Part shown: piece after piece, positions 38,208-50,158 of the stretch | Numbering within the stretch: position 1 is the first letter of the stretch | Layout: each line of letters opens with the position of its first letter | NCBI RefSeq assembly: GCF_051401765.1 | Contig: NC_135071.1 | Location: 11,820,961 to 11,884,960 of the forward strand | Length of the DNA: 64,000 nucleotides | From: Calliopsis andreniformis | Lineage: Eukaryota; Arthropoda; Insecta; Hymenoptera; Andrenidae | Direction of reading: 5' to 3' | Program-made: the position numbers and the translations under genes | The notes under the pieces: model-generated | What the model was told of the DNA's origin: nothing | Seen by the model: only the letters and a program-made list of their open reading frames with translations | Databases searched by the model: none

Positions 38208-38541
38208 CTCAAATAGCATACGATAATTTGATGATGTCTATTTTATGTCCATTTTATGTTTGAACGTCTTACGACATAATTTGACTGCCTTGAAGACACT
38301 CAACAGCGTCCATCTTAAATACTTGCGAAATTTCGTCTATATGACGTTTTAAAGACACGCTACATAGATGTTTCAAAGATTTACGTTTCTGACGTAATTT
38401 GGACTTCTTTGAGATGTCTTATGAATGTCTTTTAAGACGTTCTGATTTGTAACATCGGACGTCTCAGAGACATCTTTTGGACATTTTTGGGACTTTAATA
38501 TGTGTCTTTAGGACGTTTTTAAGAAGTCTGTGCGCTATACC
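38208..38541 (+). mobile_element. GACGTC-rich MITE-like element, copy 1 (left arm of an inverted pair)
   Basis: A 334-bp non-coding element. The left end is CTCAAATAGCATACG and the right end is TGTGCGCTATACCC, i.e. imperfect terminal inverted repeats of the type CCCARATAGCACA. The interior is packed with variants of AAGACGTC and GACGTCTTAA. It is the mirror image of the element at 38540-38937: for example AACGTCTTACGACATAATTT here matches the reverse complement of AAATTATGTCGTAAGACGTT in copy 2, and ACATCGGACGTCTCAGAGA matches likewise. It has no coding capacity, so it would need a transposase supplied elsewhere. The superfamily is not determined; I could not define a target-site duplication. 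Confidence 0.75.
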
Positions 38542-38937
38542 CAAATAGCACAGAGACAACTTTAAAATGTCTTAAAAACCTCGAGTAAAGTCCCAAAAAT
38601 GTCCAAGATATCTCTGAGACGTCCGATGTTACAGATGAGTATGTCTTCAGGACGTCTTAAGAAACATTTATAATACACTTTAAGGACGTCCACATTACGT
38701 ATATAAGACATTCAGACAAAAATTAGACGTTTTTAAGACGTCCAAAAGCGTAAATCTTTAGTACATCCATATAGTCTGTCTTTAAGACATTTCATAGACG
38801 TAAACTTTGCAAGTCTTTAAGATGTACGCTCTTGGATGTTTTTAAGTCGTCTAAATTATGTCGTAAGACGTTCAGGCATAAAATGAACATAAACTAGACG
38901 TCTCGAAGACGTCGTGTGCTATCTGGGAATCAGCTAC
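38540..38937 (-). mobile_element. GACGTC-rich MITE-like element, copy 2 (right arm of an inverted pair)
   Basis: A 398-bp copy in the opposite orientation to 38208-38541. Read on the minus strand it begins CCCAGATAGCACACGACGTC and ends TGTGCTATTTGGG, giving a clean terminal inverted repeat of about 13 bp with one mismatch. The two copies meet at GCTATACCCAAATAGC, where the terminal CCC appears to be shared, so together they form one long imperfect palindrome able to fold back over about 330 bp. Copy 2 keeps internal segments that copy 1 has lost. Confidence 0.78.
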
Positions 38938-38999
38938 AAAGTAAACAATCGATGGCTCGAGCCAGCGCAGCACATAGTAATCTGCTCCTCGAGCCGCCA

Positions 39000-39640
39000 C
39001 ATCGGCCTGGTCAAAAACGACCCAGCCACCGCCACCCGAAGGTTAAGCGTTCATTGTGAATCGATGCTCCGTGAGCGACGTCCTGGCTGGCGTAGGTCCA
39101 CGAACCGCTTCCGCCCGCTGGTAATAAAAAGTTACGAGGCTTCTCGGACGTAAACTCGCAAGATGAATTTTCAGCGAAAACAGTTACTTGACATTCAGTG
39201 GCTCGCGTTGAATTCGGGGCGGGGGCGGGTGGGTCTGGTGACGAGGCGAGTTAAGCTCCCGGAACTCCCGAAAGCAGCACTTGCACGCGCTGAAAAGTTT
39301 ATTCATAGACGGCCTCGTCCCCGAGAAAAGGTGGTCCGCTTCAATTCCCTTCCCCGTTCGCAAACCTTTCGTCCCTTTGGTCTCGCCGTGCGCGACTCTT
39401 CTCGTCCACAATGGGGCTGCTCTGGCGGGAGACACGAATTAAAAAGTGGATTCAAACGCACCCGCGACGGAGGAACCTGGAGAGATATTAAATTCGAGAG
39501 GGACGTGCTCCCGCCCGAGGGACGAGGGAGCGTGGGACTGGGGGGCATTGGGGATCTTCCTTATTGTAATCTTTTGGAGGTGGGTCTGTCGGATGGTTCA
39601 CGCGTGAGCGGCTTTCCTGGACGTGGAAACAATTAACTAT
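39000..39640. other. CpG-dense, GC-rich block in intron
   Basis: This block starts about 60 bp after the inverted GACGTC element pair. It contains G-rich runs (GGGGCGGGGGCGGGTGGG) and many CpG. Long frames are open on both strands (157 codons from 39163 on +, 129 codons on -), which points to composition rather than coding. No known domain is seen. Confidence 0.5.
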
Positions 39641-40879
39641 GCAGTTTGATACAGCTTTAGTGTGACTTGAGAATTTTTTAGGGGTAGATGGACTGAAGGA
39701 GATTTTACTGATTTGAAGTATTTGTGTTAGGGAAGTGGATTTAAAAAAATTTTGTAACGTAAAAAATAAAAACTTCAAGTGTCTTGCAGCACTTTGGAAG
39801 TTGCTTCGATTAAAAGTAGCTTCTACAAATGAAATCTGTAAGAGTGATATGAAAGTTTTGTTACTAGTAGAAAGCACTCATATAATTCAGACTGGTTTGT
39901 TATATTCTAATATTATATACATATAGGTAGGTATTATGTGAGAGGAAACTGACTCTGAAAGTATGAGTGGAAGCAGGCAGTTTATAGCCAGACACTCTGG
40001 AAGTGATATGGTCATAGCTAGGTGGTCACAAAAGTATCCACCCACGTTAGGTATTCAGTATATCCTATATTCAAATTTATGTCCCAGTAAAAGTAGCAAT
40101 AGCTCCAAATCTGTTTCTTTTTTGTGAGAATACAATATCGGTAAGGTTGTAAAAAGCTTTTTTTTTAAATACGTATTGTGACAATACACGATATATTGTC
40201 TTTTGTGATTGGGTACTCTTATGACAATATATTGTGACGATGTTGTATATTGTATAAAGTAAATTTTTATACTGTAGACTTCGAATGTCGAAACGTAAAA
40301 TCCAGGACAATATCTCATAATTAGTTTGAAATTATTCTGAACCAACAGAACCTTAGCTTACTTAGTCTTTTCAACTTCAATAAATCCCTGCCCAATCGCA
40401 GGACTATTATACATAAAGGTATTCCATTTCTCCACTAAAATCCTTCGAGCGTAATTGCAGAGTTTTCACTTTTCACTTAAGTGAAGGATGTCGTTTAAAG
40501 TCAGTTTCCATCTAGTCTTCGAATCTTAACTACTCACTTGCAAAATCTCATGAAGTGATTTACACAAAATATCGACTTTCAGTTTATGGCACTCGTATAA
40601 TTTTCTTATAAACAAATATTTGCAAGTAAATAGAAGTATGAGCTTGACATGTGTGTATCTATTCTACTTTTGTAATAATTTAATTAAGTAGCTTATGAGT
40701 AAAGTAGTGTCAATTTTAGTTTCCATATCCAAAGTTTGTGATGTTTTAAAAATGTTTTTCGAACTTTGGATAGAGAATTATTTGCTTCTGTTCTTCGTAC
40801 GATTTCGTGGGTGCAGTCGTCTATATTATATTCCGCAAATTCGTTGGAAAAGTTCGTTGTTCGTTGAAAACTGTATTTT

Positions 40880-41180
40880 ATTCGAGCCCACAGATGACTG
40901 AAAATAATGAATGCGTAAATAATTAATATCACGGAGGAAGAAACCTTCGCTTGCCTCTCGCCCGATCGAAGGTTTATTAAAACGTTCATTATTCATTCGT
41001 TAATCGAGCAAAATATTCTTCACTTATGCATGACATTATGCATTCGATGAAATTTAGTTTTATAAACGTACAGAAATTTATTGGAAATTCACGTGGGGCA
41101 ATAAATTATTTATTGATTGTTTATTAATCACCCCGTGATATCTGGCGATTTGGTTAATAAAATTGATAACCGAGACCTAT
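40880..41180. promoter_or_regulatory. Candidate cis-regulatory stretch
   Basis: AATAATTAATATCACGG, TTCATTATTCATTCGTTAAT, ATTTATTGATTGTTTATTAA and TGATATCTGGCG combine homeodomain and forkhead-like (TGTTTATT) cores. It lies 1.3 kb before the Ig2 exons. Inference only. Confidence 0.2.
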
Positions 41181-42516
41181 TACAGCTTAATATGGCTACC
41201 TTTAAAAATTCTGTAAAATACAGTGCTTAAGAAAATACAGAAATATCAAATAAATTAAATATTTGTTTAGAAAATAGAATTTAGTATACTAAGCACGGTT
41301 AACTTTTCAGAAATGCATATACTGAAGTAGATAAGTTAGTTGTTTATCAAATTGAAATATTAGTGTTAAGAGTTACGGTGAATATTATCATTAACAAATA
41401 TTCATTATATTATATATGTACGTAAGTGATATATATGCACATCAATAGTTGTATCTCAGGAAGTTAATTTAGTTTTCATATATTTATTTCCGATTATCCT
41501 CGTATTCTTGTTTGAAAATAAATATTAGAACATAACAGAGATACAAACACAGTAGAAGTTTCGTAAACACAATTTGCATACATATATTAATGAAATTTCA
41601 TCTATTAAATTCTATTGACAAGTGCCAAAGTAAATAGCTATCAAACAAACAACTGAAATTGCCAGTAGAGGAATCTGTTTCGATATTGCAATTAAACTAT
41701 AACATTTATAGTATGAACTGTAATAAGTATAAATCATTTGAGCACGTAGGTTAGAATTGAGAATCTTTAATTACTAAATTGATCTTAACCCTGAAACTCA
41801 TACATACATTATCAGTCAGGAGTTTGAAAATATTTATTATAAGTTAAGGAAAATAAAGATGAACATTGTTAAACACACAACATAAGTAACGAATACATTA
41901 AACAATTGTACTAAATTTTTTCATTATAATGAAAGGATTAATTTTAATTATTGAAAGTACTAATTTCATAAAAAAGACGGTGTCATACAATTCTCTAAAA
42001 CCTAATCAGTGATTTAAGATTACATATTGGTCTGTAAATTGTCCATTTCATAACTGTACTAATTCCAGACCTTTGTGTCATCCAACAATTAAATTTGAAA
42101 GGTATGGATTTTTCTGAAAATTATGTAGAAACAAAACAAATAAAATATATTTAGACTTTTAGACAAACAAACGACGAAAAACTAAAACAATTGTGAACAA
42201 ATTCTTTTGTTCGAAAAGATCATTATTCCTTAAATGAAGGTCAGAGGAGTGTTTAGAAACAATTCAAACGAAATGAAATATAAAACTTAAAAACCCAATT
42301 TTTTGATTCTCAAGTATAAGTCGTTAAACTGTGGACCGTACCAAATCATTTCGATTCCAATTGACAGGACAGATAAACAAACAGACGATGAAACATAAGA
42401 GGTGCATCGTAAGCAGTTGCATCCGTTGAATAGAAGCAATAATAATGGAACGAATCGAACTGTTCCGTCTAGTAGTTGACCGACATTTCGATTAACCTGT
42501 GCCATTTCTGTTTCAG

Positions 42517-42687
42517 TGCAACCTGCGTTTGTACGTGTCATCGACGAGAGTACCAAGAATACGCTGAGCACCGGCGCTACTTTAGGACCTATAAATGAAG
42601 GTTCAATGGTATCCCTATTCTGCGAAAGTGGCAAGGGGAAACCAGTCCCTTCAGTCGAGTGGTTTAAAGGCGACCAGCTGCTCGAAG
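42517..42687 (+). CDS. Sidestep-like Ig-domain protein, internal exon 3 of 4 seen (first half of Ig2)
   Basis: This exon encodes the first half of the second Ig domain. The acceptor is TCTGTTTCAG ending at 42516. The exon enters in phase 1, G+TG giving Val, and reads QPAFVRVIDEST directly after the NVT that closes Ig1. The donor is GAAG|GTAAAA at 42688 (phase 1). Key text is LGPINEGSMVSLFCESGKG followed by KPVPSVEWFKGDQLL. The B-strand Cys is at 42621 and the core Trp at 42660. 'LGP.NEGs.V.L.C...GG.P.P.V.W' is the pattern I associate with the second Ig domain of Sidestep proteins (established family knowledge from memory; no alignment was run). The exon lies after a 14.8 kb intron and is followed by a short 1.1 kb intron, so exons 3 and 4 form the two halves of one Ig domain. 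Confidence 0.92.
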
Positions 42688-43821
42688 GTAAAATTTTTAG
42701 AAATTGTACATCAACCTCAAAATAGCCCTTGAAACCACTCATATAGAAATGTATTACATGCTAACGAGTAAGCAATTGCAGTTCAAGATATCGAAAGGAT
42801 CGTGTAGCCAATTGGAATAATCAATGTTTTGGAAATTTTTGGTATAACAGAAATATGGAATGAAATTCAATGATACTAAATGTACGTAGCATGCTTTGCT
42901 GTATTTTTGATGTTTTTTATTTCGTGTAATTGTTTCTGCAGCCACAAAATCATCGGATTACTTTGAACAATACATTCGGTGAAAATAATTGACAGGTTTG
43001 AAGGGCTAAAATATTACAGTGCAAATTGAAAATGTTTTTGTTGAAATCTTTATTTGAAAGGCTTTGTGTTTCTGCAGTGAAATATAGGTCATGATGAAGA
43101 TTAAGTGAAGATTAACTTTTGCATCTATTGGTTAGAAGTATTCTAAAGTATATTCAACAGTAAAGTATTGTATGGTTATATTGTTAACATTTTTCAAATT
43201 TTCCCTATTTCGTATATTGTGTATACATATACAGCTATGCACATAAGTTTCGCATAGATATTATTAGCTATCGTGGTATAATATTTGCTAAAATAGTTAA
43301 ATCTTGGAAATTAATCTTCATTGCTGTTCAATATTTATGTCCCTTATAAATGAGAAAAATTCGGTAATAAATGATTGAAACGGAAAACCAGTTCAATTTT
43401 TGAAAAGTCTCAATTACACAAATCCTAAAAGCAAAAATGCAACCATATATATACAGAGAGTCTCGGATAACTGGATAGAGCTGTATCTGTAGAACCGTTA
43501 TTGATAGAAAAAAATTGATAGAATGATAGAAAACACGTTCACATTGGTCAAGTTGCTCAAAATCACTTGCATTCAAGCTGCAATTGCAGTAACTTGACTG
43601 ATCTGAACAAGCCTTTACGATTTTAAACCTACAACTCCTAGTTACGCGAGGCACTTTGTAGACTAGCGCATACTATCAAGCTCGCGAACTTTCAGCGAAT
43701 TGAAATTTATTCCCTTAATCCCATATCAAAAATCCAATTTCCCCGAGCGAGGAGTGACACGTCTCGGTCCCCACGTCTCGTTCTAAAAACACGTCAAAAC
43801 ATGTCTGTACGCGTGTTCCAG
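42688..43821 (+). other. Short intron within Ig2 (1,134 bp)
   Basis: A phase-1 intron bounded by GAAG|GTAAAA and GTTCCAG that splits Ig2 between its cysteines. The only notable content is a diverged copy of the CAAGTAACTTGACT repeat (about 43545-43620). The approximately 170 bp before the acceptor are more CpG-rich than the rest, like the flanking exon. Confidence 0.85.
43545..43620 (+). repeat. CAAGTAACTTGACT repeat family, copy 2
   Basis: GGTCAAGTTGCTCAAAATCA, then ACTTGCATTCAAGC, then GCAGTAACTTGACTGATCTG and AAGCCTTTACG. The last part matches the reverse complement of 8239-8275 with a few differences. It lies within the short intron of the Ig gene. Confidence 0.5.
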
Positions 43822-43983
43822 CGACCAACCTGACGACGATCGGCGACGACAGAATAGGCACCGGGAGCAGCCGGCTACAGATGCAAATCACGCGCGACGA
43901 ACTGGGTGCAACTTTCACGTGTAAAGTAAACAGTATAGCGCTCGTCGAGCCCCTCACCGTCGACGTCAAACTGGATGTTCACG
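43822..43983 (+). CDS. Sidestep-like Ig-domain protein, internal exon 4 of 4 seen (second half of Ig2)
   Basis: This exon encodes the second half of Ig2. The acceptor is GTGTTCCAG ending at 43821. It enters in phase 1 (G+CG, Ala), reads TNLTTIGDDRIGTGSSRLQ and then MQITRDELGATFTCKVNS, and closes with the strand VEPLTVDVKLDVH. The donor is CACG|GTAAGT at 43984, phase 1, so at least one more exon follows. The Ig Cys is at 43920 and pairs with the Cys at 42621. NLT at the exon start is a sequon. The 'L.I.R..LGA.FTC..N...(V)EPL...V.LDV' text resembles the end of Sidestep Ig2, after which the family normally continues into Ig3 with an 'RPL'-type start. No such exon was recognised in the 20 kb that follow. 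The GTAAGT donor is consensus. Confidence 0.9.
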
Positions 43984-44609
43984 GTAAGTGGTATAGATCT
44001 CTGTCTATCTGTGTGCACGCGTGTGCACGGGGTCCTCCTGTCCCACGGACAGACGCTATTGTCCTCGAAAAGTGAATCACTCGAGACGATAAGCGTTTCT
44101 TTATCGTCGCATCGTCTCGATCGACCGAAGAGGAGGAAATAATCCGACGAAGCTGAACTCCTTCACGATAGGACGGTATTCATTATCTGGACATCGCGTC
44201 GAGCGCTCTTCGAACCTTTCGAGGAAAAGTTTCGGATGGGAAGTGAAAAGTAGACGATTCGTTTTTCCTTTGGCCTCCTCCTCGACCGGTATCGATTGTT
44301 TCTCGTGAAAGTGAACCCTCCTTTCCTGAGATAGAATCTTCCTCTGTGTCTCGGGCCAGGATGTATAGAATGTCCTGCGATGGGATAGTACTGACACTGT
44401 AATTTTGCGCGTGAGAATGGATTGAAATCTCTTTGTGCACGATTCAGGGTTCCCTTTGTGCTTAATGGTGGACCTTGATTATCTTTTTCAGCTCTGTCGA
44501 TAGTCGGAGTTATTAACTGTTAATTAACGAGTGATAGATTTCCTTTGAGTTTTTGCTGCTTTCTTTTTTAATTTCATTAAATGTCGATTTAAAGTAAGGA
44601 TAATGGTTC

Positions 44610-44649
44610 TAACTCTCGTAACACTACGCCTGGGTTCATTTGGACCCAG
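44610..44649 (+). repeat. TAACTCTCG...CTGGGT palindromic mini-repeat, copy 1
   Basis: TAACTCTCG at 44610-44618 is followed by the near-palindrome CTGGGTTCATTTGGACCCAG (44630-44649). The same order and spacing occur at 56909-56946. Probably the end of a short dispersed repeat. Confidence 0.45.
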
Positions 44650-47639
44650 ATATCCTTCGGCGAGGGTCAAAGGATGGTATGTAGTGAAACCAATGCTGTT
44701 GTTGTAGGACAATGTTATTGAGGTATTGACGTCCACAGTTTTAAACCATTTTGTGTCATGATCTTGTTGAGGGAAAAGTTCTATGAATTCCTTTTGTGAA
44801 TAATAGAAGTTCTATCTCGTGAACTACTTTTAAGGCATAAATTTAAATTTCTGTGAAAAGTGACTTATATCATTATGTCTTATTGCTAGAGAATTATTTT
44901 AACTGCTTTGATAATTTTAATTTTAATGTTAATGGTGATACTGTCAGCCAATGTTTTAATTCACATTGTAGTGATTGTATACCTTTTGGCTGTCAGTATA
45001 ACAAACAGCAACTTAAATAAGGAAATATTCATTTCTATCATTTTTCCAAAATTATATGCAACATCTGATGAGCACAAATAGGTTTTTATTCTACAATTTT
45101 AATTTACTTCTGACTGAGATTGATATATTTGGGATACAAGAAATTACTATTGAATAAAGAGGAAGGAATGTACGAATTTTTGCTCCTTCTTACAAAGTAT
45201 ATTTTGGGAGTACTATTACAGATTAAGGAAAAGAACCTTGCCTTCATTTAGCAAACATACTTTTAGAAATTATAGTATTTTATTTTATTATATATTTCTA
45301 TTTTAGAAATTATATTAATTAAATAAAAAATGAAGAATTCCAGATACAGAGCTAAATTAATTAATTTCAGCTAAATCATAGGGTTTGAAAGAGCGTCACA
45401 AGTATTAAAGTCATTCTACAATGTGTAGGCACACCTTCAGCAGGAAGATTAAATTACAAATCACGATTTCACCATCTTCTACCGACGCGGGTGAACCGAA
45501 GATTAATGTTTTTAGATAGAACGATACAGGAAGTTCCTGCTTGTGATCAATTTCTGTCGAAAGTTTGAGAGTTAAGTATGATCTATGAATTACAAACGAA
45601 GTGAAAGAGAATCAACCATCACTAAATTATTACTTTGCTGGTTAAAGTCATAAATCATGGGCAGCTGTGACACTGAAACAAAAAGTGATTCTTCCTGCGT
45701 CGTTTGCTAGAAATAAAAGTAATGTAACACGCAAGCGGGTTAAATTGCAGGTTTATCTTTCATACTCCTTGAATTGAAAGATCTTTTCTTCTTCCTTTAA
45801 TTCCATTAACTCCATTTCAGCCTTAATGGAGCTGACTTATTAGCTATTTGAAAAATGGTTAAGCATCCACAAGCAGTATTTATAAATTCTGTATTAGTAT
45901 ATATCAGTAATTCAATTAAGGAAAATAGTTTCACTCAGTATCCTGATACTTAGTTCAAATATGTACTTTCTGAAAACTCTTAATTATTTCATGGCTTCAT
46001 GCTCATTCGTTATCCTCTATTAATGTACTACTGATTTTTAAATTATTTGTGATTCTATGTATAAATATTTCGAAAACCATTAAATTCCCAACATGCATTC
46101 TAGTAAGCATACATATTCATGCAAAATATCTTCGATCATCATATTCCACGAGCAATACAACCTGTCCCCACTGTCTGACAACCATGACAGGGGGAGTATA
46201 CCGAGGTTTGATAAACAGAAACACTCCCCAGCAGCGCTCAGTTACTTTGTGTCCGTGCTTATAACAACACCCCCCAAAGTTCCGTGTGTGTTAGTTCCAT
46301 CGGTTCTGCTTGTTGCAGATATTTATTCTCAGTTTCATTGCAGTTGATGCAATCTTTTTTTCATCACTGTCATGTAATTTTTATGACTAACTTGCAAAGT
46401 GTTTTTGAATGGATATTAGAAACCATTGAATTAGTTAAATTAATAATTATAAATTATAACACTATATAACACTTATAATTATAAATTATTTTCTTCAGTT
46501 ATAGACAGTGTTATTTTAAAACAATTTTAGTGTGTGATAACTCTGACTTAAAGCTGAATTTTTAATTTTAGTAAAAGACAGCATATTGTGTGAGTAGTGG
46601 TGATACGTTATCGAATCTAGTATCTGTGTATCAGACACAATGGAGTAGTGCAGGTACACCGTGATATTGATGCAAAGTAAAGATCACTGTATACATAGTG
46701 CCGAGCGAAATGTCTGATATGCATCAGTTCGTAACTACTGAAATTATCGGATACGCCGTACCATGTTCTGTGGAATTTAAAGTGGAAGAGTTGATTAAGT
46801 GATCTGCGAACTCTGAGTGGAATATCAAATCGAATATTGAATTATGTATAACTATAAATTAAGAAATTTGTTTTCTGATGCAACGTAGACTACATATTAA
46901 AGCAGTTACTTAACAAAAGAAAGGTAAGAGAAGGTTAAAACTGTTTTCAATTTATGAAACGAGATCTACGAGATTAGGATCTACGAGAACCCAATTACTT
47001 AATTACTTTTTTCTTTATTATTAATGAATCAAGCGCGATTCGTTATTCTTAGTAAAGGTTGATTATCAAATGTTCGATAATTTAAATAGTTGGAATCTGA
47101 TACTGGTCAGACGCTCTACCTAATTCGTATATCTATGATTGTAAAGCAAAATAATCCAAGTCACATATTTTTGTTTTCGAGATACTGACATTTAAAGTTT
47201 TCAACTTTAATATTGTCTTATGAATTTCTGCCTTTTCTTCTTTCTGAAAATATGCATTCTATATTCTAAATATTAATTAAGACCTTAATTTAAATTTTTT
47301 AAAAATGTGACATAGATTGGTTTGCCTTACAGCCACACATAAATAATAACAGAAGGAAGAATAGACCTTTATTTAATAAAAATAATTGCATAGCTACAGT
47401 TCAGTCGCAAAACCAAGTAATTATCGTTTTGATACCGCTGTGAGTGTATTTGTTAAAATTAATTCACCATGATCCCACACAAATAAACCATAACGCAAAG
47501 AAACATAAACTCAGGGATTCCTGTATTTCTTCCTTATCTCAACTTCTTAAAATCAGTAATTTAGTTATTTCTTCTAATTACGTTTCCTGAGTTGTACCTT
47601 AGATTCTTCACAGCGCAACAAACTTCATTATTTGCAATA

Positions 47640-48410
47640 TTATAAAAGCAAGATATCTTTCTCATTTACGTTCCACGAGCCGCCCCCACGAAATGACCTC
47701 CAGCAACTTCTTTTATACAACCCTAGATCGGGATTTCTTTCCTCGGTTTCCCTCGCAATAACGTTATCGCAATTTGACGAAAGATTCGCGTGGGAGAATG
47801 GGTAGGGACGTGGCTGAGAGAGGAAACAGGCTTTCCACATTCACCAGCGCAACTTTAACTCTTAATCTACTTGCCGCTAGGACAGGGGGGTCGTTTCGCC
47901 TTCCCTCTTCTCGTCCCCCCTCGCGCGGATATAACTCTAGGAACTTCATGCAGCACGGGAGGGATGCGCGAGAAAAGGTGGGGGGTGAAAGTTTTCGGAT
48001 CCAGCAGCGAGACCCTAACCCCCCATTTATTCCCTGTTACAATGGCTCGTCGGCGATTTGTTTCGCGCTGGCCAGCGGAATGCTTCCTCGTGGCACGTTA
48101 GAAGCGTGTATCAGAAGCCCGATAAATTATTCTAATCTACGTACCTGGGCTTGGTTCCTCGTTCTTTAATCTCGGCCTCCCGCTCGACCGTATCTCCTTC
48201 GCGATTCTGGCCGCGAAGCAATCTTCGATCGGGGATGCGAGACGCTCACTTATTCAGCACCGCGATTGGAATCGGGATCGTAATGATAAGGCTGGGGCAG
48301 GGCAGTCGTGTTAAGAATTTTAGAGTACGGTTGGTATTGAACCCAATTGCGCATATTATTCTTTTGGGGAGGAAACGAGCCTGATGGGGTGTTGTCGAGA
48401 GGAAATGGTT
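47640..48410. other. CpG-dense, GC-rich block
   Basis: Stretches such as CCCCCCTCGCGCGGATATAA and CTGGCCGCGAAGCAATC. A 131-codon frame (from 47774) has no recognisable domain, and overlapping frames are open on both strands. No splice-bounded exon was identified. Confidence 0.5.
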
Positions 48411-50140
48411 TGAAAGTTTGCTGGATTTTATTCGGTTGTTGTGTAATATCTACTCGCTAATAACCTGTGAGCAGAATGGAGCGATGGGTTTATAGAGCGT
48501 GAAAGTAGCTTTTGAGAAGCTAATTTAACTCGTTTCTTCTTTAGTGAGGTGAGAGTAATTGAATAGTGAGAAAGTATCAGGGTTTTTTCTTAGAGTCGAT
48601 GTACATTTCTCTTTTTAAGTTTTATATGAGTTCGTGTGTGATATAATATTTGCTATTTAAGTTATATCGTATGGCAAAGTAGTTTTGAGTCAAAAATAGT
48701 ATTTTATGTGTATAGTAGGTATAATGAAACTATTGTGTGTGAATCATTATTCAGATGCAGCTAATAAATAACTAAATATTTAGCTCATTATTTGGCTGTT
48801 AATTTCTGGGAAACTGTATATAAACTTAAGGGTTTACCTTTAGAGAAAATTCCGAAGTTTGAACTACACACAATAAATTTATAATAAGTACCTACTCCAA
48901 AGCTTGTAACAAATAATTAATATATATATGTAAAGTATAAATTAACAGGATATAAGCATTAATAGTATCTTAAATGGTACTTCTATACTTCTCTTAATTC
49001 GTGATTTCAAGAATATACAGTCTTTATCCATTATAATTCTGCAACTTATAACTAGCAACAAACTCACAAAGTTAAAGAAAATAACGCCCATTAAAAATGA
49101 AACAGGGATTAAATTAACGAACTTACTAAAAATACCAATGAGATAACAGCGAACCGAAGAACAGCAGATTTTCATGACTACCACATCAAATAAAAGTAAC
49201 GTAATATTAAACGGCTTAAAGCATCAGGGTTTAAAAAACGGAAAAAGGTAAACAAATATCAACAAACGTTCTTTGGCTGCCAATTATAAAGCCAGAGGAG
49301 GCGCTCCGTATAATTTGCCCACGCGCGTGCAGAGACGTTGTAAAGATTTAATGAGTAAATAATTACGTTCCACCGGAGGCGCACGCAGATTTCGCTACCG
49401 TTTTGCCGTGTGTAAACGAGACGTGGATAGCACGGTTGCCTAGAAGGCAAATAGGTTGGGACTTTGAAACCCGGAAACTCGAGAGTTTGTCGCGTATCCG
49501 AGCAAAAGACATTCTCCTTTTACAAAGTTTCGAGAGATTAACACTCGCAGAAAGAACGCGAGGCGACGCTTCGCCGCGACGGATCCTCAGGAGTATCAGA
49601 AATCATCAGCGGGCTAATTGCGTTCTGTTCTCATTCTCTGAAAGAAGAAGCATCGCGTGCGACGAGCAGTTTGTAATTTAGATGCAACTGGAGAGACATG
49701 AGAGTCCGGTGTCAAAGATTGCAAGCCCTATAATACTATTCCTCTAGAAAAAATACAGGTTCTCCTATCGTAATATCCGTGAACGTAGGGACAACAGTAT
49801 GGCTGATTTTCAAAGAATATGAATTCATGCCTTAATTGAAGTCTATTGGATAGAGTTTGTAGTTTTAGCAAAAGGAAATTATGGTTAATCAAAGAAACTT
49901 CTATAAGAAATGGAAGAATCAATATCTAGGAAATAAGAGTATGTGAATCTGTGATAGAATTTTTTACTTATTTATTTATTTAGTGATGAGCGGACCAGAA
50001 GTGTGCTCACTTCTACATTAAACATAAAATAAGCTGTAGTGTCACAATATTACACTAAAAAAGAAATTTACAAAAACATGAATAATACGTATAATATAAT
50101 GTAATGCATTGGGTCATTAGCAGACCAAATAGTAGTAAAG

Positions 50141-50158
50141 AATAATAATAATAATAAT
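50141..50158 (+). repeat. (AAT)n microsatellite
   Basis: Six AAT units at 50141-50158, preceded about 165 bp upstream by a short TTTA run (about 49966-49982). The segment between could be a small insertion with simple-repeat edges, but no terminal repeat proves it. Confidence 0.75.

Larger units (their letters stand above)
27740..42516 (+). other. Intron between Ig1 and Ig2 (14,777 bp)
   Basis: A phase-1 intron between domains, as is usual for modular Ig proteins, bounded by CTG|GTAAGT and TCTGTTTCAG. It contains AT-rich periodic repeats (about 29540-29705, 32515-32800, 34795-34905), a 28-bp hairpin (37287-37314), a 730-bp inverted pair of a GACGTC-rich element (38208-38937), a GC-rich CpG-dense block (about 39000-39640) and a TAAT/ATTA-rich stretch (about 40880-41180). 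No further coding exon was recognised. Open frames in the GC-rich block (for example 157 codons from 39163) lack any domain and are explained by base composition. Confidence 0.8.

Noticed and set aside
38208..38937. CRISPR-like array suggested by the recurrent AAGACGTC units
   Set aside because: Units are degenerate and irregularly spaced, spacers are not unique, and the structure is an inverted pair of a MITE in eukaryotic DNA.
39163..39636. 157-codon plus-strand open frame
   Set aside because: It lies in a GC-rich, CpG-dense block where frames on both strands are open; the protein is Arg/Gly/Pro-rich with no domain and no flanking splice evidence.
42287..42742. 151-codon minus-strand open frame
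   Set aside because: It is antisense to the well-supported Ig2 exon at 42517-42687 and its product matches nothing I recognise.
47774..48169. 131-codon plus-strand open frame
   Set aside because: Also in a CpG-dense block with overlapping open frames; no domain or splice structure.
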